64,000 nucleotides of DNA from Trematomus loennbergii (lineage: Eukaryota; Chordata; Actinopteri; Perciformes; Nototheniidae). The stretch spans positions 489,263 to 553,262 of the forward strand of contig JAAOOA010000179.1 of NCBI GenBank assembly GCA_012861695.1. The letters run 5' to 3'. Below are positions 1-15,593 of the stretch, piece by piece (position 1 is the first letter of the stretch; each line of letters opens with the position of its first letter). The notes under the pieces are model-generated. The model ran no database searches and was not told the origin of the DNA. It was given only the letters and a program-made list of their open reading frames with translations. A program made the position numbers and the translations under genes.

Positions 1-45
1 TGCTGAACACATTCTTAGAAGCAACCAGAATTACAGAAATAATTA
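1..45. repeat. Inverted-repeat copy, left (partner at 6803-6842)
   Basis: The first ~40 bases reappear as reverse complement at 6803-6842 with one mismatch in the core (gaacacattc against gaacatattc). Similarity fades into AT-rich sequence on the med4-facing side. It may continue left of the window. Probably the end of a dispersed element; family not recognised. Confidence 0.75.
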
Positions 46-117
46 ATTTTATAATTTTTTCTTTTAATTTATTTATATGTATTTATTTTACCTGCTATAG
101 ATGGTATATCTACGGAA

Positions 118-372
118 GAGGATTAGGGCCACATGTGAATTGGGGGATTTTGTTCTGAGAAAAAAAATCTGAATTCTGACTTTTTCCCGAAAATTCTGAT
201 TTCTTCTTGATAATCTCAAATTCTGACTTTTCCTGAAAATCAGGATTTTCAGATTTTTTTCTGAAAGTCCTGATTTTTTCTGGAAATTCGGATTTCTCAG
301 AAAATCACAATTTTTTTATCCGAAAATGTGGACTTTTCTATAATCTCAAAATTCAGATATGTCTGAAAATCT
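118..372. repeat. Degenerate tctgaaaatctca-type repeat
   Basis: Loose repeats of a ~25-30 base AT-rich motif (ctgaaaatc, aaattctgactttt). Related stretches lie at 1983-2110 in med4 intron 6, at 10757-10840 and at 45940-46020, so this is a dispersed element rather than a local array. No coding potential seen. Confidence 0.55.
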
Positions 373-574
373 CAAAATTCACACAGTCTTTATTCAAAAA
401 AATGATTTATTTACAAGGCAGATTATGTACACTATTTACACAGAAGAGAACTACAGCGTGAGTCTATATTGGCAGTTAACAAACACACAGAGGGGGACAC
501 ATATGCTCAGATTAACAAAACGGATTCTCTCAGAGATTCAAACACGGGTCACCGGAGAGAAGGGGACTCACCCA

Positions 575-665
575 GAGTTTGATTACAAACTAATACAGAG
601 ATTGGGCTTCATCAGAAACTCATTCTGATGAAGCCCAAATCTGTGTATTAGTTTTAATCAAACTC
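575..665. repeat. Long near-perfect hairpin, 43-nt arms, 5-nt loop
   Basis: Left arm 575-617 and right arm 623-665 are reverse complements apart from two one-base offsets near the middle. The inner 16 bases (ttgggcttcatcagaa, 602-617) pair perfectly with 623-638 around the loop actca. It sits in the putative med4 3' UTR. It could be a palindromic MITE, a pre-miRNA-sized hairpin or an inverted-duplication scar. Confidence 0.85.
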
Positions 666-1179
666 ATTCAGGATGCAGGGACACGAGCAGGTCAGATCCA
701 CTGCAGTGTTCATTACAGGAACAACTGGAGTCCTTCCCCTCGTCGTGTTTTCCCAAACCAGAAAGTGGAGGAGGAAAGATCCCAGTCTCTCCTGTGAAGC
801 TGAATGTAAAGTAGAACTAAATGCTACCCTAAAAATGTACTTAGATCTTGGAGCTTATTAAATAAAACGTAGCAAGGAACTGAAGATCTCAGCTGGCTTA
901 ATGAAGGTGAACTAATGAGAGGAGCTTCTTGGGACATCTTAGCCATTCCTATTGGATCAAATATTCCCCATCTATTAGGTAACATCTCTCTAAATGCTGT
1001 TTCCAGACTCTTACATCTGGACATTTGCTGCTTCATGATATTTAAGTGACATTTATTTTTACCACAAACAATTCTTTGATAATGAAAATAATGTTGAAGT
1101 GAAATAAAATGAAAATCTCCGAGATAATCTAATAAATCTTTCAATTACAAACCGTATGTTTTCGTCTTTGCCTTATGTA

Positions 1180-1328
1180 CGACACACACACGCACACACT
1201 TTCTGACACACACAAACACTTTCTCACTCACACACTTTCTCTCTCACACACACAAACACTTTCTCACACACACACTTTCTCTCTCACACACACAAACACT
1301 TTCTCACACACACACACTCTCTCTGTGT
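1180..1328. repeat. CA/CT-rich microsatellite
   Basis: Alternating cacacaca, aacactttctcac and ctctct blocks just beyond the med4 stop codon. ORFs through it on both strands are low-complexity artefacts. Confidence 0.85.
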
Positions 1329-1330
1329 GT

Positions 1331-6604
<5,274 letters not shown>

Positions 6605-6619
<15 letters not shown>

Positions 6620-6665
6620 GTTGTCTGCGTCTTCTTCTGCGCAGCACGGGAAGTGACGTCAGATA
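6605..6665 (-). promoter_or_regulatory. med4: med4 promoter: ETS/CRE composite and YY1-like site
   Basis: CGGGAAGTGACGTCA at 6647-6661 joins an ETS core with a full CRE (TGACGTCA, 6654-6661). The start-codon context CAACATGGCGGCGG on the minus strand (6624-6610) fits YY1. No TATA box is seen. This is typical of a TATA-less housekeeping promoter, with transcription starting between the CRE and the ATG. Confidence 0.7.
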
Positions 6666-6802
6666 CACAATTCTTCTTCTTCTTCTTCGGGGTTTGGCGG
6701 TTGGGTTAGGAAATAAATAAAAAGGGAAAAATAAATGCAAATTAATTAAAAAATAATAAAAAAGGTGTTGATAACTAAATAGGAGAAAAAAATAAAATAT
6801 AT

Positions 6803-6842
6803 TTTCTGTAATTCTGGTTGCTTCTAAGAATATGTTCAGCAG
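6803..6842. repeat. Inverted-repeat copy, right (partner at 1-45)
   Basis: Reverse complement of the window's first ~40 bases. It lies about 180 bases upstream of the med4 ATG, after an AT-rich stretch and a (TTC)n tract. Together the pair encloses the whole med4 gene. Confidence 0.75.
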
Positions 6843-7029
6843 GCTAAAGACTCTCTGAGGTCCCTAGCAGATTCCCAGAGCAAGGCTGAGTGTTTCGTTT
6901 GCTAACTTAGTAGCTAGCACTTTCCTCTCATCTTCGTACTTGTCAACTCTTCTCCTTTTGTTTTTTAAATTCTGTTTTCATCCGGGTACTTTTCCCTCTA
7001 CGCAAGGCCCGGCCCTTTTTGGGGACAAG

Positions 7030-7425
7030 ACCCGGGGTGTTTCTCAATCGCGAGTAAAGCTGCTTCAGAGCCACTATTTCAAGCATACTACGTCATCGAG
7101 TGCCGCCGAAGTACTGTTCCAATCTCCAGTATACTTGGAAATCTACCGGCGTACTCCGTTTGGAGAAATATCGAGCTGCACATGAGTAGACTTCGCGGTC
7201 TTAAAATCCCCACAATGCTTTGCGCACGGACCAATTTCCCCAAATCTGTGGCGGAAGATGTAAGGCGGGGCCTCTCATATGACGCACACCTGCACACTTG
7301 CTAGCGTGTTCCACACTTCGTTTTCCGAATGCCAGGAAGTATTCTTGACTCGCTTCTGAAGCAAGATGCTCGGCAGACATGTGCTACCAAGCAAGCGTAC
7401 TCGCGATTGAGAAACACCCCCGGGT
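7030..7425. mobile_element. MITE with ~27-bp terminal inverted repeats
   Basis: The left end 7030-7056 contains gtgtttctcaatcgcgagta; the right end 7398-7425 contains its complement tactcgcgattgagaaacac. About 395 bp with no coding capacity. It directly abuts the P-like element that follows. Confidence 0.75.
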
Positions 7426-7724
7426 TGCGGTCGAATAGAGTGGCGAAGTCACGCCCATCTACTTCCGGTCCATGGGACCTTATTTCGGAAAAATATGCAT
7501 TGAAGTCAATGGAGAGAGAAAACTTATCTTTCGATCCCGTTTGAATTGTGCCATGAATTACACATATGATGTTTGTCAATCTTAAAAATAATTTCCATGT
7601 CAAAAAAGTCACAGTTTGTCTAAAACTGTTGAAATATAAGACTATGAAAAATACGAAACTAGAAAGACTACAAATCCCAGAGTCGCGTAAGTGATGTCAC
7701 AATTGTTTTCCTCCATAAGAGATA

Positions 7725-7777
7725 GCTAAGATCAGCGCCATATAGATAGAATCTATCTATATGGCGCTGGCTAAGAT
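7725..7777. repeat. Perfect 37-bp palindrome flanked by 8-bp direct repeats
   Basis: Arms 7733-7750 and 7752-7769 are exact reverse complements (18 bp each) around one central A. gctaagat occurs immediately on both sides (7725-7732 and 7770-7777). The insert begins CAG and ends CTG. The 8-bp duplication fits hAT or P transposition. Confidence 0.9.
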
Positions 7778-7794
7778 AAGATAACTTTCACAAG

Positions 7795-7890
7795 ATGCCT
7801 GTGTGCTTAGTACCAGGTTGTTCATACCAGCAATGGGTCTTGCTTTCTTTCGCTTCCCGTCTGATGAAAGAGGAGTGGCTAGATCAAGCT
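7795..7890 (+). pseudogene. THAP-domain N-terminus remnant
   Basis: ATG at 7795 opens MPVCLVPGC, with Cys4 and Cys9 spaced as in the start of a THAP C2CH zinc finger. After a one-base frame change the sequence gives FFRFPSDER, resembling the conserved F-x-FP block of THAP domains. No further zinc ligands or transposase follow in a usable frame. It is either the relic of the transposase gene of the surrounding element or a captured THAP exon. Confidence 0.5.
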
Positions 7891-8540
7891 AGCTAGTAGC
7901 TAGCACGTTAGTTAGCATTACAGCCTTGTCATTTTTATTAGCCTTAACATGAAGTAACATTAAGTAACCCAAAATGTTAAACAGTAGAGTAGTAGTCATA
8001 TTTCGTGAACCCTTTGAAGAGTACTGTCACCGGTGTGATCATTCTATAATACACAATTTAAGCCCGGGGGAGAAATGCTAACGCTAACGCTAGCGATCTT
8101 CTCTACTTCATGCTATCTGCACAAATGGTTGACATTAAACATTAAAACGACCAGGCAGTTCAGAGAGAATCAAAGGAAGGCAGGCAGGCAGCTTTGCATG
8201 ACATTCTTCAGGACGTGTTTCATTGTGGGTGATAGTGAGGGTAGTCAATCGTTTTGTTGACAGTAGTGACGGCCATCTTGGTGACGTGTGTTGTTGACCA
8301 GAGATGTAGTTCATTGAGCGTTTCACACAAACAAATGTGTTACTTCACAGTTTTACGACACATTTTTTTTTTTTTGACAAAATTATCTTTTAAATTGACA
8401 AACATCATATGTGTAATTCGTGGACAATTCAAACGGGATCGAAAGATAATCTTTCTCTCTCCATTGACTTCAATACATAATTTTTCCGAAATAAGGTCCC
8501 ATGGAGGTCCACTGGAAGGGGAGGGACTTCGCCACTCTAT

Positions 8541-9640
8541 AGTCCATTTAGCTTAGGAACCTTCCTAACGGAGTGAAATGACCCGGAAGTCCCTCAGTGG
8601 CAGCCATGATAAGTGCCGTTCGAATTCTCTAAATGAAAGGAAAGGAGGTTTCAAACTTCCTTTATAACCTCCTTTAGCTTAGGAACCACTGGACCTCCCT
8701 AACCGAAAGGAGAGGAGAAAATGCTGCCCCACAATGCCTTGCGGCGCGGCATTTGCCGTCACACAACAGTCGGCCGTTCACGGAAACAACCGATTATGAA
8801 CGAGAAATGATATCATGAAAGTTACGGTGCTTATTAAGCATTTTAAAACGTATGTGGTAACTTGCCAAAGTGCTTTGTTTTGAACATTCATCAGTATTAT
8901 AATCAAAAAGAGAAATATGAACATTAGTTTTTACTGAAATGATCAAATAAAGTCAACATTTCACAGTCTTTACTGAGCTGTGTGGGGTTTGTTCAACTTT
9001 TAAAAGATGTTTGAATGGTGATATACACAGTGATAGATGTTAAGGACTAACGTTTATAATAAATACATTTGTATTGATTTTAAGATCTTTTCATACAATC
9101 ATACGTATTGGGATCATTTGTATTAATGTGGACCGGAGGGAGAGGGTGACGAGCATAAGTTTCACTTTCCTTTTTTATTTCAATTCCAACTTTGGTCATG
9201 AAGAATATGTTTCTCTGTTGTCCCCGTTCATAAAGCATAAAACAACAGCATCAGAGCACGGTGCAGAGTCTCTAGATGAGTTTACAGTAGTCCCTCGTTC
9301 TTATTAAACATCCATGTTGTAGTCCGCTGTATAGAAAACTGTAGTTTCCATAGTTTCCCCACAGCAGCAGGCGCACATTTATGACCTCCGCTGGCGCATC
9401 ATAAACACGTCGGATAGTGAAAGTGCAGTCGGATTCTCTAAAGTGCCGCAGTCTCTTCTCCTAAATCCTTTTGAATTCTCCTATCCACTATCCCTTAACC
9501 CCGTGACGTTCACTCCGAGGTCAAGGAATAGACGATAGGTTAGAATTAGGAGCTGATTTTTGGATTATTCGACCGCAACCCCAGAGACTCAGAGCCCCGT
9601 CTCAGACCAAGTACTTCCTGTAGTTTCCACACTCGTGCTG
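8541..9640. other. Insert in the P-like element and flank, no gene seen
   Basis: Begins with repeated ttagcttaggaacc motifs (about 8549 and 8678). The rest is AT-rich unique sequence with a CpG-richer end near 9360-9600. No coding exon, RNA gene or tandem array was found. Possibly a non-autonomous element with degraded ends. Confidence 0.4.
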
Positions 9641-9674
9641 TCTTCCTTCAGCAGGTTTCAAACAGGAAGGAGAT

Positions 9675-9790
9675 GTCCTTTTGCTTTTTTAGAAAACGTT
9701 ATTTAAAAAAAACTGAACAATAAATATAAAAACACTGCATTGAAAATACACATAATACATAAATACGTACATTAGTAACATACATACAAA
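9675..9790. repeat. Dispersed AT-rich repeat, copy 1 (copy 2 at 10440-10523)
   Basis: cttttttagaaaa, aaaaacactgcattgaaaat and aaatacgtac recur at 10440-10523. The second copy ends exactly where the med4 exon 6 fragment begins. Confidence 0.7.
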
Positions 9791-10000
9791 ATAACACAGT
9801 ATTTGAGAGTCCAAAAAAATAAATGCAGTCAAATCAATGTTTGACATATCAAGACTCTAATGACCACCGAAGCCCCCTCCCCCTACTCATTATTATATGG
9901 GTCATCATTAAGGTTTTGGGTGTTTTTGTAATAAATAATGAACCAGGCATTTAAAGGGTTAAGGGATACACACGGCATCTATTGCACGTCTGTCCGTCCT

Positions 10001-10134
10001 GGGCCCGTTCTCATTTCATCAAATCCCCCTCCTCGGCTCCTCCGCTCGCATCTCCTGTGGGCGGGACTAAGTCTTGAGGATAGGAGTCGAGGAGGGGAGT
10101 CGAGGAGGGGAATTTGATGAAATGAGAACGGGCC
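10001..10134. mobile_element. Small MITE with ~34-bp inverted termini
   Basis: The termini carry gggcccgttctcatttcatc at the left and the complementary gatgaaatgagaacgggccc at the right. The 134-bp element would fold into a hairpin. It inserted beside a LINE tail. Confidence 0.8.
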
Positions 10135-10137
10135 CTG

Positions 10138-10395
10138 GGAGAGGGATCCCTCCTCTGTTGCTCTCCCTGAGGTTTCTCCCATGTTCCTTTAAACTGTGGG
10201 GTTTCTCTGGAAGTGTTTCCTTGTACGATGTGAGGGTCTAAGAGAGGAAGGACAGAGGGTCTAAGGACAGAGGGTCTAAGGACAGAGGGGGTCGTATTGT
10301 CATACTGATATTCTGTACAAACTGTGAAGTCCACTGAGACAAATGTAACATTTGTGATATTGGGCTATATAAATAAATATTGATTGATTGATTAA
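10138..10395 (+). mobile_element. LINE-type 3' tail (L2-like), teleost family
   Basis: Runs from gagggatccctcctctgttg through ggtctaaggacagaggg (locally triplicated) and gatattgggctatataaat to a short attgattgatt tail. This is a familiar teleost non-LTR 3' end. Only the untranslated tail is present. Confidence 0.75.
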
Positions 10396-10523
10396 AATCC
10401 TGAGAATGATTGAATGATTGAATGTTTTGACATTTTTCTTTTTTAGAAAACTTTATTTTAAATAGTTTGAACATACATATAAAAACACTGCATTGAAAAT
10501 ACATAAATACGTACAATAGTAAC

Positions 10524-10765
10524 TGGAGATGCGCAGCGGCATGCTGGGTCACATGGCCAACCTGCCGACCAATGGGGTGAACGGACACGTGCCGGGAGAC
10601 GCCCTCGCTGCCGGGAGGCTTCCAGTACACCCGAGAGCATTTTGAGATTATCTGAGAGATCTGAGGTTTTGCACATCTTCTGTCCTTTCCACCTGCGGTC
10701 ATTATGTGTTACGTCTGATGTGGAGACAGTAACACAACAACCAATCATTTCATTCTCAGAAGAGA
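10524..10765 (+). pseudogene. med4: Partial copy of med4 exon 6 and intron 6
   Basis: About 104 bases of exon 6 (from ctggagatgcgcagc to ggcttccag) are repeated with one substitution (cacgtgccg for cacctgccg). They are followed by the exon's donor region, one G short, and about 150 bases of intron 6 ending near attctcagaag. An extra ~30 bases lie within the intronic part. Because the intron is present this is a DNA-level duplication, not a retrocopy. It lies inverted relative to med4. No start codon or open gene structure remains. Confidence 0.93.
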
Positions 10766-10884
10766 AATCATGAATCTGAGGATTATTATGAGAAAATGTC
10801 AGAAAACTCTGACTTTTTTTTGATAATCTTCATCCATCGCTCTGTCCAGGGCTTTGGGTTAGCGGGTCGACCGGCCCACTCCTC

Positions 10885-12203
10885 CCTTTGTGCCATGCGT
10901 ACTCTGCTTTTACTACAAGATCTGAGTACTCTGCTTTACTACAAGATCTGAGTACTCTGCTTTTACTACAAGATCTGAGTACTCTACTTTTACTACAAGA
11001 TCTGAGTACTCTACTTTTACTACAAGATCTGAGTACTCTACTTTTACTCAAGAACAGATCCTGAGTACTTCTACTTTACTCAAGTACAATATCTGAGTAC
11101 TTCTACTTGTACTACAAGATCTGAGTACTTCTACTTTTACTACAAGATCTGAGTACTTCTACTTTTACTACTAAGATCTGAGTACTTCTACTTTTACTAC
11201 AAGATCTGAGTACTTCTACTTTTACTCAAGACAAGATCTGAGTACTTCTACTTTTACTCAAGTACAATATCTGAGTACTTCTACTTTTACTACAAGATCT
11301 GAGTACTCTACTTTTACTACAAGATCTGAGTACTCTACTTTTACTACAAGATCTGAGTACTTCTACTTTTACTCAAGTACAATATCTGAGTACTTCTACT
11401 TTTACTACAAGATCTGAGTACTCTACTTTTACTACAAGATCTGAGTACTTCTACTTTTACTACAAGATCTGAGTACTTCTACTTTTACTCAAGTACAGAC
11501 TGAGTACTTCTACTTTTACTACAAGATCTGAGTACTCTACTTTTACTACAAGATCTGAGTACTCTACTTTACTCTACTTTACTACAACATCTGAGTACTC
11601 TACTTTTACTACAAGATCTGAGTACTCTACTTTTACTCAAGTACAGACCTGAGTACTCTACTGTTACTCAAGCACAATATCTGAGTACTCTACTTTTACT
11701 CATACAGAGATCTGAGTACTCTACTTTTACTCAAGCACAAGATCTGAGTACTTCTACTTTTACTCAAGAACAAGATCTGAGTACTTCTACTTTTACTACA
11801 AGATCTGAGTACTTCTACTTTTACTACAAGATCTGAGTACTTCTACTTTTACTACAAGATCTGAGTACGCTACTTTACTACAACATCTGAGTACTCTACT
11901 TTTACTACAAGATCTGAGTACTTCTACTTTTACTCAAGTACAGACCTGAGTACTTCTACTTTTACTCAAGTACAAGACCTGAGTACTTCTACTTTTACTC
12001 AAGTACAAGACCTGAGTACTTCTACTTTTACTCAAGTACAGGATCTGAGTACTTCTACTTTTACTCAAGCACAAGATCTGAGTACTTCTACTTTTACTCA
12101 AGCACAAGATCTGAGTACTTCTACTTTTACTCAAGACAAGATCTGAGTACTTCTACTTTTACTCAGTACAAGATCTGAGTACTTCTACTTTTAGTCAAGT
12201 ACA
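10885..12203. repeat. 33-bp unit array, degenerate (28-33 bp units)
   Basis: Reverse complement of the med4 intron 1 unit. Many units lost the caagt portion and read tactacaagatctgagtact. Towards 12.2 kb the units return to the full 33 bp. It runs directly into the 27-bp array through the junction caagtacaagttaaagtg. Confidence 0.95.
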
Positions 12204-12204
12204 A

Positions 12205-14792
12205 GTTAAAGTGTCTCATGTTGTCTTTCATGTTAAAGTGTCTCATGTTGTCTTTCATGTTAAGTGTCTCATGTTGTCTTTCATGTTAAAGTGTCTCATG
12301 TTGTCTTTCATGTTAAAGTGTCTCATGTTGTCTTTCATGTTAAAGTGTCTCATGTTGTCTTTCATGTTAAAGTGTCTCATGTTGTCTTTCATGTTAAAGT
12401 GTCTCATGTTGTCTTTCATGTTAAAGTGTCTCTCATGTTGTCTTTCATGTTAAAGTGTCTCATGTTGTCTTTCATGTTAAAGTGTCTCTCATGTTGTCTT
12501 TCATGTTAAAGTGTCTCATGTTGTCTTTCATGTTAAAGTGTCTCTCATGTTGTCTTTCATGTTAAAGTGTTCTCATGTTGTCTTTCATGTTAAAGTGTCT
12601 CATGTTGTCTTTCATGTTAAAGTGTCTCATGTTGTCTTTCATGTTAAAGTGTCTCGTGTTGTCTTTTATGTTAAAGTGTCTCGTGTTGTCTTTCATGTTA
12701 AAGTGTCCTCATGTTGTCTTTTATGTTAAAGTGTCTCATGTTGTCTTTTATGTTAAAGTGTCTCTCATGTTGTCTTTCATGTTAAAGTGTCTCATGTTGT
12801 CTTTCATGTTAAAGTGTCTCGTGTTGTCTTTCATGTTAAAGTGTCTCATGTTGTCTTTCATGTTAAAGTGTCTCATGTTGTCTTTCATGTTAAAGTGTCT
12901 CTCATGTTGTCTTTCATGTTAAAGTGTCTCATGTTGTCTTTCATGTTAAAGTGTCTCTCATGTTGTCTTTCATGTTAAAGTGTCTCTCATGTTGTCTTTC
13001 ATGTTAAAGTGTCTCATGTTGTCTTTCATGTTAAAGTGTCTCATGTTGTCTTTCATGTTAAAGTGTCTCGTGTTTCTTTTATGTTAAAGTGTCTCGTGTT
13101 GTCTTTCATGTTAAAGTGTCTCATGTTGTCTTTCATGTTAAAGTGTCTCATGTTGTCTTTATGTTAAGTGTCTCTCATGTTGTCTTTCATGTTAAAGTGT
13201 CTCATGTTGTCTTTCATGTTAAAGTGTCTCGTGTTGTCTTTCATGTTAAAGTGTCTCATGTTGTCTTCATGTTAAAGTGTCTCTCATGTTGTCTTTCATG
13301 TTAAAGTGTCTCATGTTGTCTTTCATGTTAAAGTGTCTCGTGTTGTCTTTCATGTTAAAGTGTCTCTCATGTTGTCTTTCATGTTAAAGTGTCTCATGTT
13401 GTCTTTCATGTTAAAGTGTCTCTCATGTTGTCTTTCATGTTAAAGTGTTCTCATGTTGTCTTTCATGTTAAAGTGTCTCATGTTGTCTTTCATGTTAAAG
13501 TGTCTCTCATGTTGTCTTTCATGTTAAGTGTCTCATGTTGTCTTTCATGTTAAAGTGTCTCATGTTGTCTTTTATGTTAAGTGTCTCTCATGTTGTCTTT
13601 CATGTTAAAGTGTCTCTCATGTTGTCTTTCATGTTAAAGTGTCTCATGTTGTCTTTTATGTTTAAAGTGTCTCATGTTGTCTTTCATGTTAAAGTGTCTC
13701 ATGTTGTCTTTTATGTTAAAGTCTCTCATGTTGTCTTTCATGTTAAAGTGTCTCTCATGTTGTCTTTCATGTTAAAGTGTCTCATGTTGTCTTTTATGTT
13801 AAAGTGTCTCTCATGTTGTCTTTCATGTTAAAGTGTCTCATGTTGTCTTTATGTTAAGTGTCTCATGTTGTCTTTCATGTTAAAGTGTCTCTCATGTTGT
13901 CTTTCATGTTAAAGTGTCTCTCATGTTGTCTTTCATGTTAAAGTGTCTCGTGTTGTCTTTCATGTTAAAGTGTCTCTCATGTTGTCTTTCATGTTAAAGT
14001 GTCTCTCATGTTGTCTTTCATGTTAAAGTGTCTCATGTTGTCTTTCATGTTAAAGTGTCTCTCATGTTGTCTTTCATGTTAAGTGTCTCATGTTGTCTTT
14101 CATGTTAAAGTGTCTCGTGTTGTCTTTCATGTTAAAGTGTCTCTCATGTTGTCTTTCATGTTAAAGTGTCTCTCGTGTTGTCTTTCATGTTAAAGTGTCT
14201 CTCATGTTGTCTTTCATGTTAAAGTGTCTCTCATGTTGTCTTTCATGTTAAAGTGTCTCTCATGTTGTCTTTCATGTTAAAGTGTCTCATGTTGTCTTTC
14301 ATGTTTAAAGTGTCTCTCATGTTGTCTTTCATGTTAAAGTGTCTCATGTTGTCTTTCATGTTAAAGTGTCTCTCATGTTGTCTTTCATGTTAAAGTGTCT
14401 CATGTTGTCTTTCATGTTAAAGTGTCTCATGTTGTCTTTTATGTTAAAGTGTCTCTCATGTTGTCTTTCATGTTAAAGTGTCTCATGTTTGTCTTTTATG
14501 TTAAAGTGTCTCTCATGTTGTCTTTCATGTTAAAGTGTCTCATGTTGTCTTTCATGTTAAAGTGTCTCATGTTGTCTTTCATGGTAAAGTGTCTCATGTT
14601 GTCTTTCATGTTAAAGTGTCTCGTGTTGTCTTTCATGTTAAAGTGTCTCATGTTGTCTTTCATGTTAAAGTGTCTCATGTTGTCTTTCATGTTAAAGTGT
14701 CTCATGTTGTCTTTCATGTTAAGTGTCTCATGTTGTCTTTCATGTTAAAGTGTCTCATGTTGTCTTTCATGTTAAGTGTCTCGTGTTGTCTT
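12205..14792. repeat. 27-bp satellite array, block A
   Basis: The unit contains tctcatgttgtctttcatgt plus taaagtg (27 bp); 29-bp variants carry an extra tc. Variants read catgttg or cgtgttg. The 9-codon periodicity creates long meaningless ORFs (MLSFMLKCL or VFHVKVSHV) in several frames. Confidence 0.97.
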
Positions 14793-15036
14793 TTATCTGC
14801 TCTGACCTTCTCTGTGGTCTCTCATCAAAAGGGAAACCAGTTTGTTATCTGCTTGTTTGGTATAAAACCTGCGTCACTATCACAAAGAGAAGCAGACATG
14901 GTGGTGAAATGTCCATGGTGCTAACAAGTATCATTGAAGCTGCAGCTACTAACTTCTCTCTAGTGTTGGGCACATCTCTGCAGAGAATGCCATGGAGATG
15001 TAAATGAAGAGTTTAGTTGTTGAAATGAGACGGAGA
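14793..15036. repeat. ~245-bp module, copy A
   Basis: From ttatctgctctg to gagacggagag. The same segment occurs five times in the window (14793, 17186, 22641, 24597, 29569). It contains ggtataaaacc, a TATA-like string, but no convincing ORF. Here it is followed directly by the 33-bp array. Confidence 0.95.
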
Positions 15037-15037
15037 G

Positions 15038-15593
15038 TACTTCTACTTTTACTCAAGTACAGGATCTGAGTACTTCTACTTTTACTCAAGTACCAGACCT
15101 GAGTACTTCTACTGTTACTCAAGTACAAGACCTGAGTACTTCTACTTTTACTCAAGTACCAGACCTGAGTACTTCTACTGTTACTCAAGTACAAGACCTG
15201 AGTACTTCTACTTTTACTCAAGTAACAAGACCTGAGTACTTCTACTTTTACTCAAGTACAAGACCTGAGTACTTCTACTTTTACTCAAGTACCAGACCTG
15301 AGTACTTCTACTGTTACTCAAGTACAGGATCTGAGTACTTCTACTTTTACTCAAGTACAAGACCTGAGTACTTCTACTTTTACTCAAGTACCAGACCTGA
15401 GTACTTCTACTTTTACTCAAGTACAAGACCTGAGTACTTCTACTTTTACTCAAGTACTAGATCTGAGTACTTCTACTTTTACTCAAGTACTAGACCTGAG
15501 TACTTCTACTTTTACTCGAGTACAAGATCTGAGTACTTCTACTTTTACTCAAGTACAAGATCTGAGTACTTCTACTTTACTCAAGTACAAGTT
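15038..15593. repeat. 33-bp unit array, block A
   Basis: About 17 units around gagtacttctacttttactc with variants caagatc, caagacc, caggatc and ccagacc. It ends in the junction tcaagtacaagttaaagtg. Confidence 0.96.

Larger units (their letters stand above)
373..1330 (-). other. med4: med4 3' UTR and 3' flank
   Basis: This lies downstream of the med4 stop codon. On the minus strand AATAAA occurs at 394-389 and at 1057-1052; either could end the transcript and I cannot choose between them. The stretch also holds a long hairpin (575-665) and a CA-rich microsatellite (about 1180-1325). No further coding sequence is supported. Confidence 0.5.
7422..9581 (+). mobile_element. P-element-like DNA transposon relic, interrupted by a ~1-kb insert
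   Basis: gggttgcggtcgaata at 7422-7437 is matched by its exact reverse complement at 9566-9581. Inside, 7435-7590 and 8390-8540 form a longer imperfect inverted repeat. Between the arms lies a degraded THAP-type zinc-finger start (7795-7890). The right arm is split at 8540, so 8541-about 9568 looks like a later insertion flanked by tat. Calling it P-like rests on the THAP remnant, since P elements and their vertebrate relatives encode THAP domains; no transposase catalytic region is visible. Confidence 0.55.

Noticed and set aside
10238..10702. 154-codon minus-strand ORF
   Set aside because: Antisense shadow of the med4 exon 6 copy and a LINE tail.
12205..14792. CRISPR-like regular short repeats
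   Set aside because: Units are contiguous with no spacers, and the context is a vertebrate genome.
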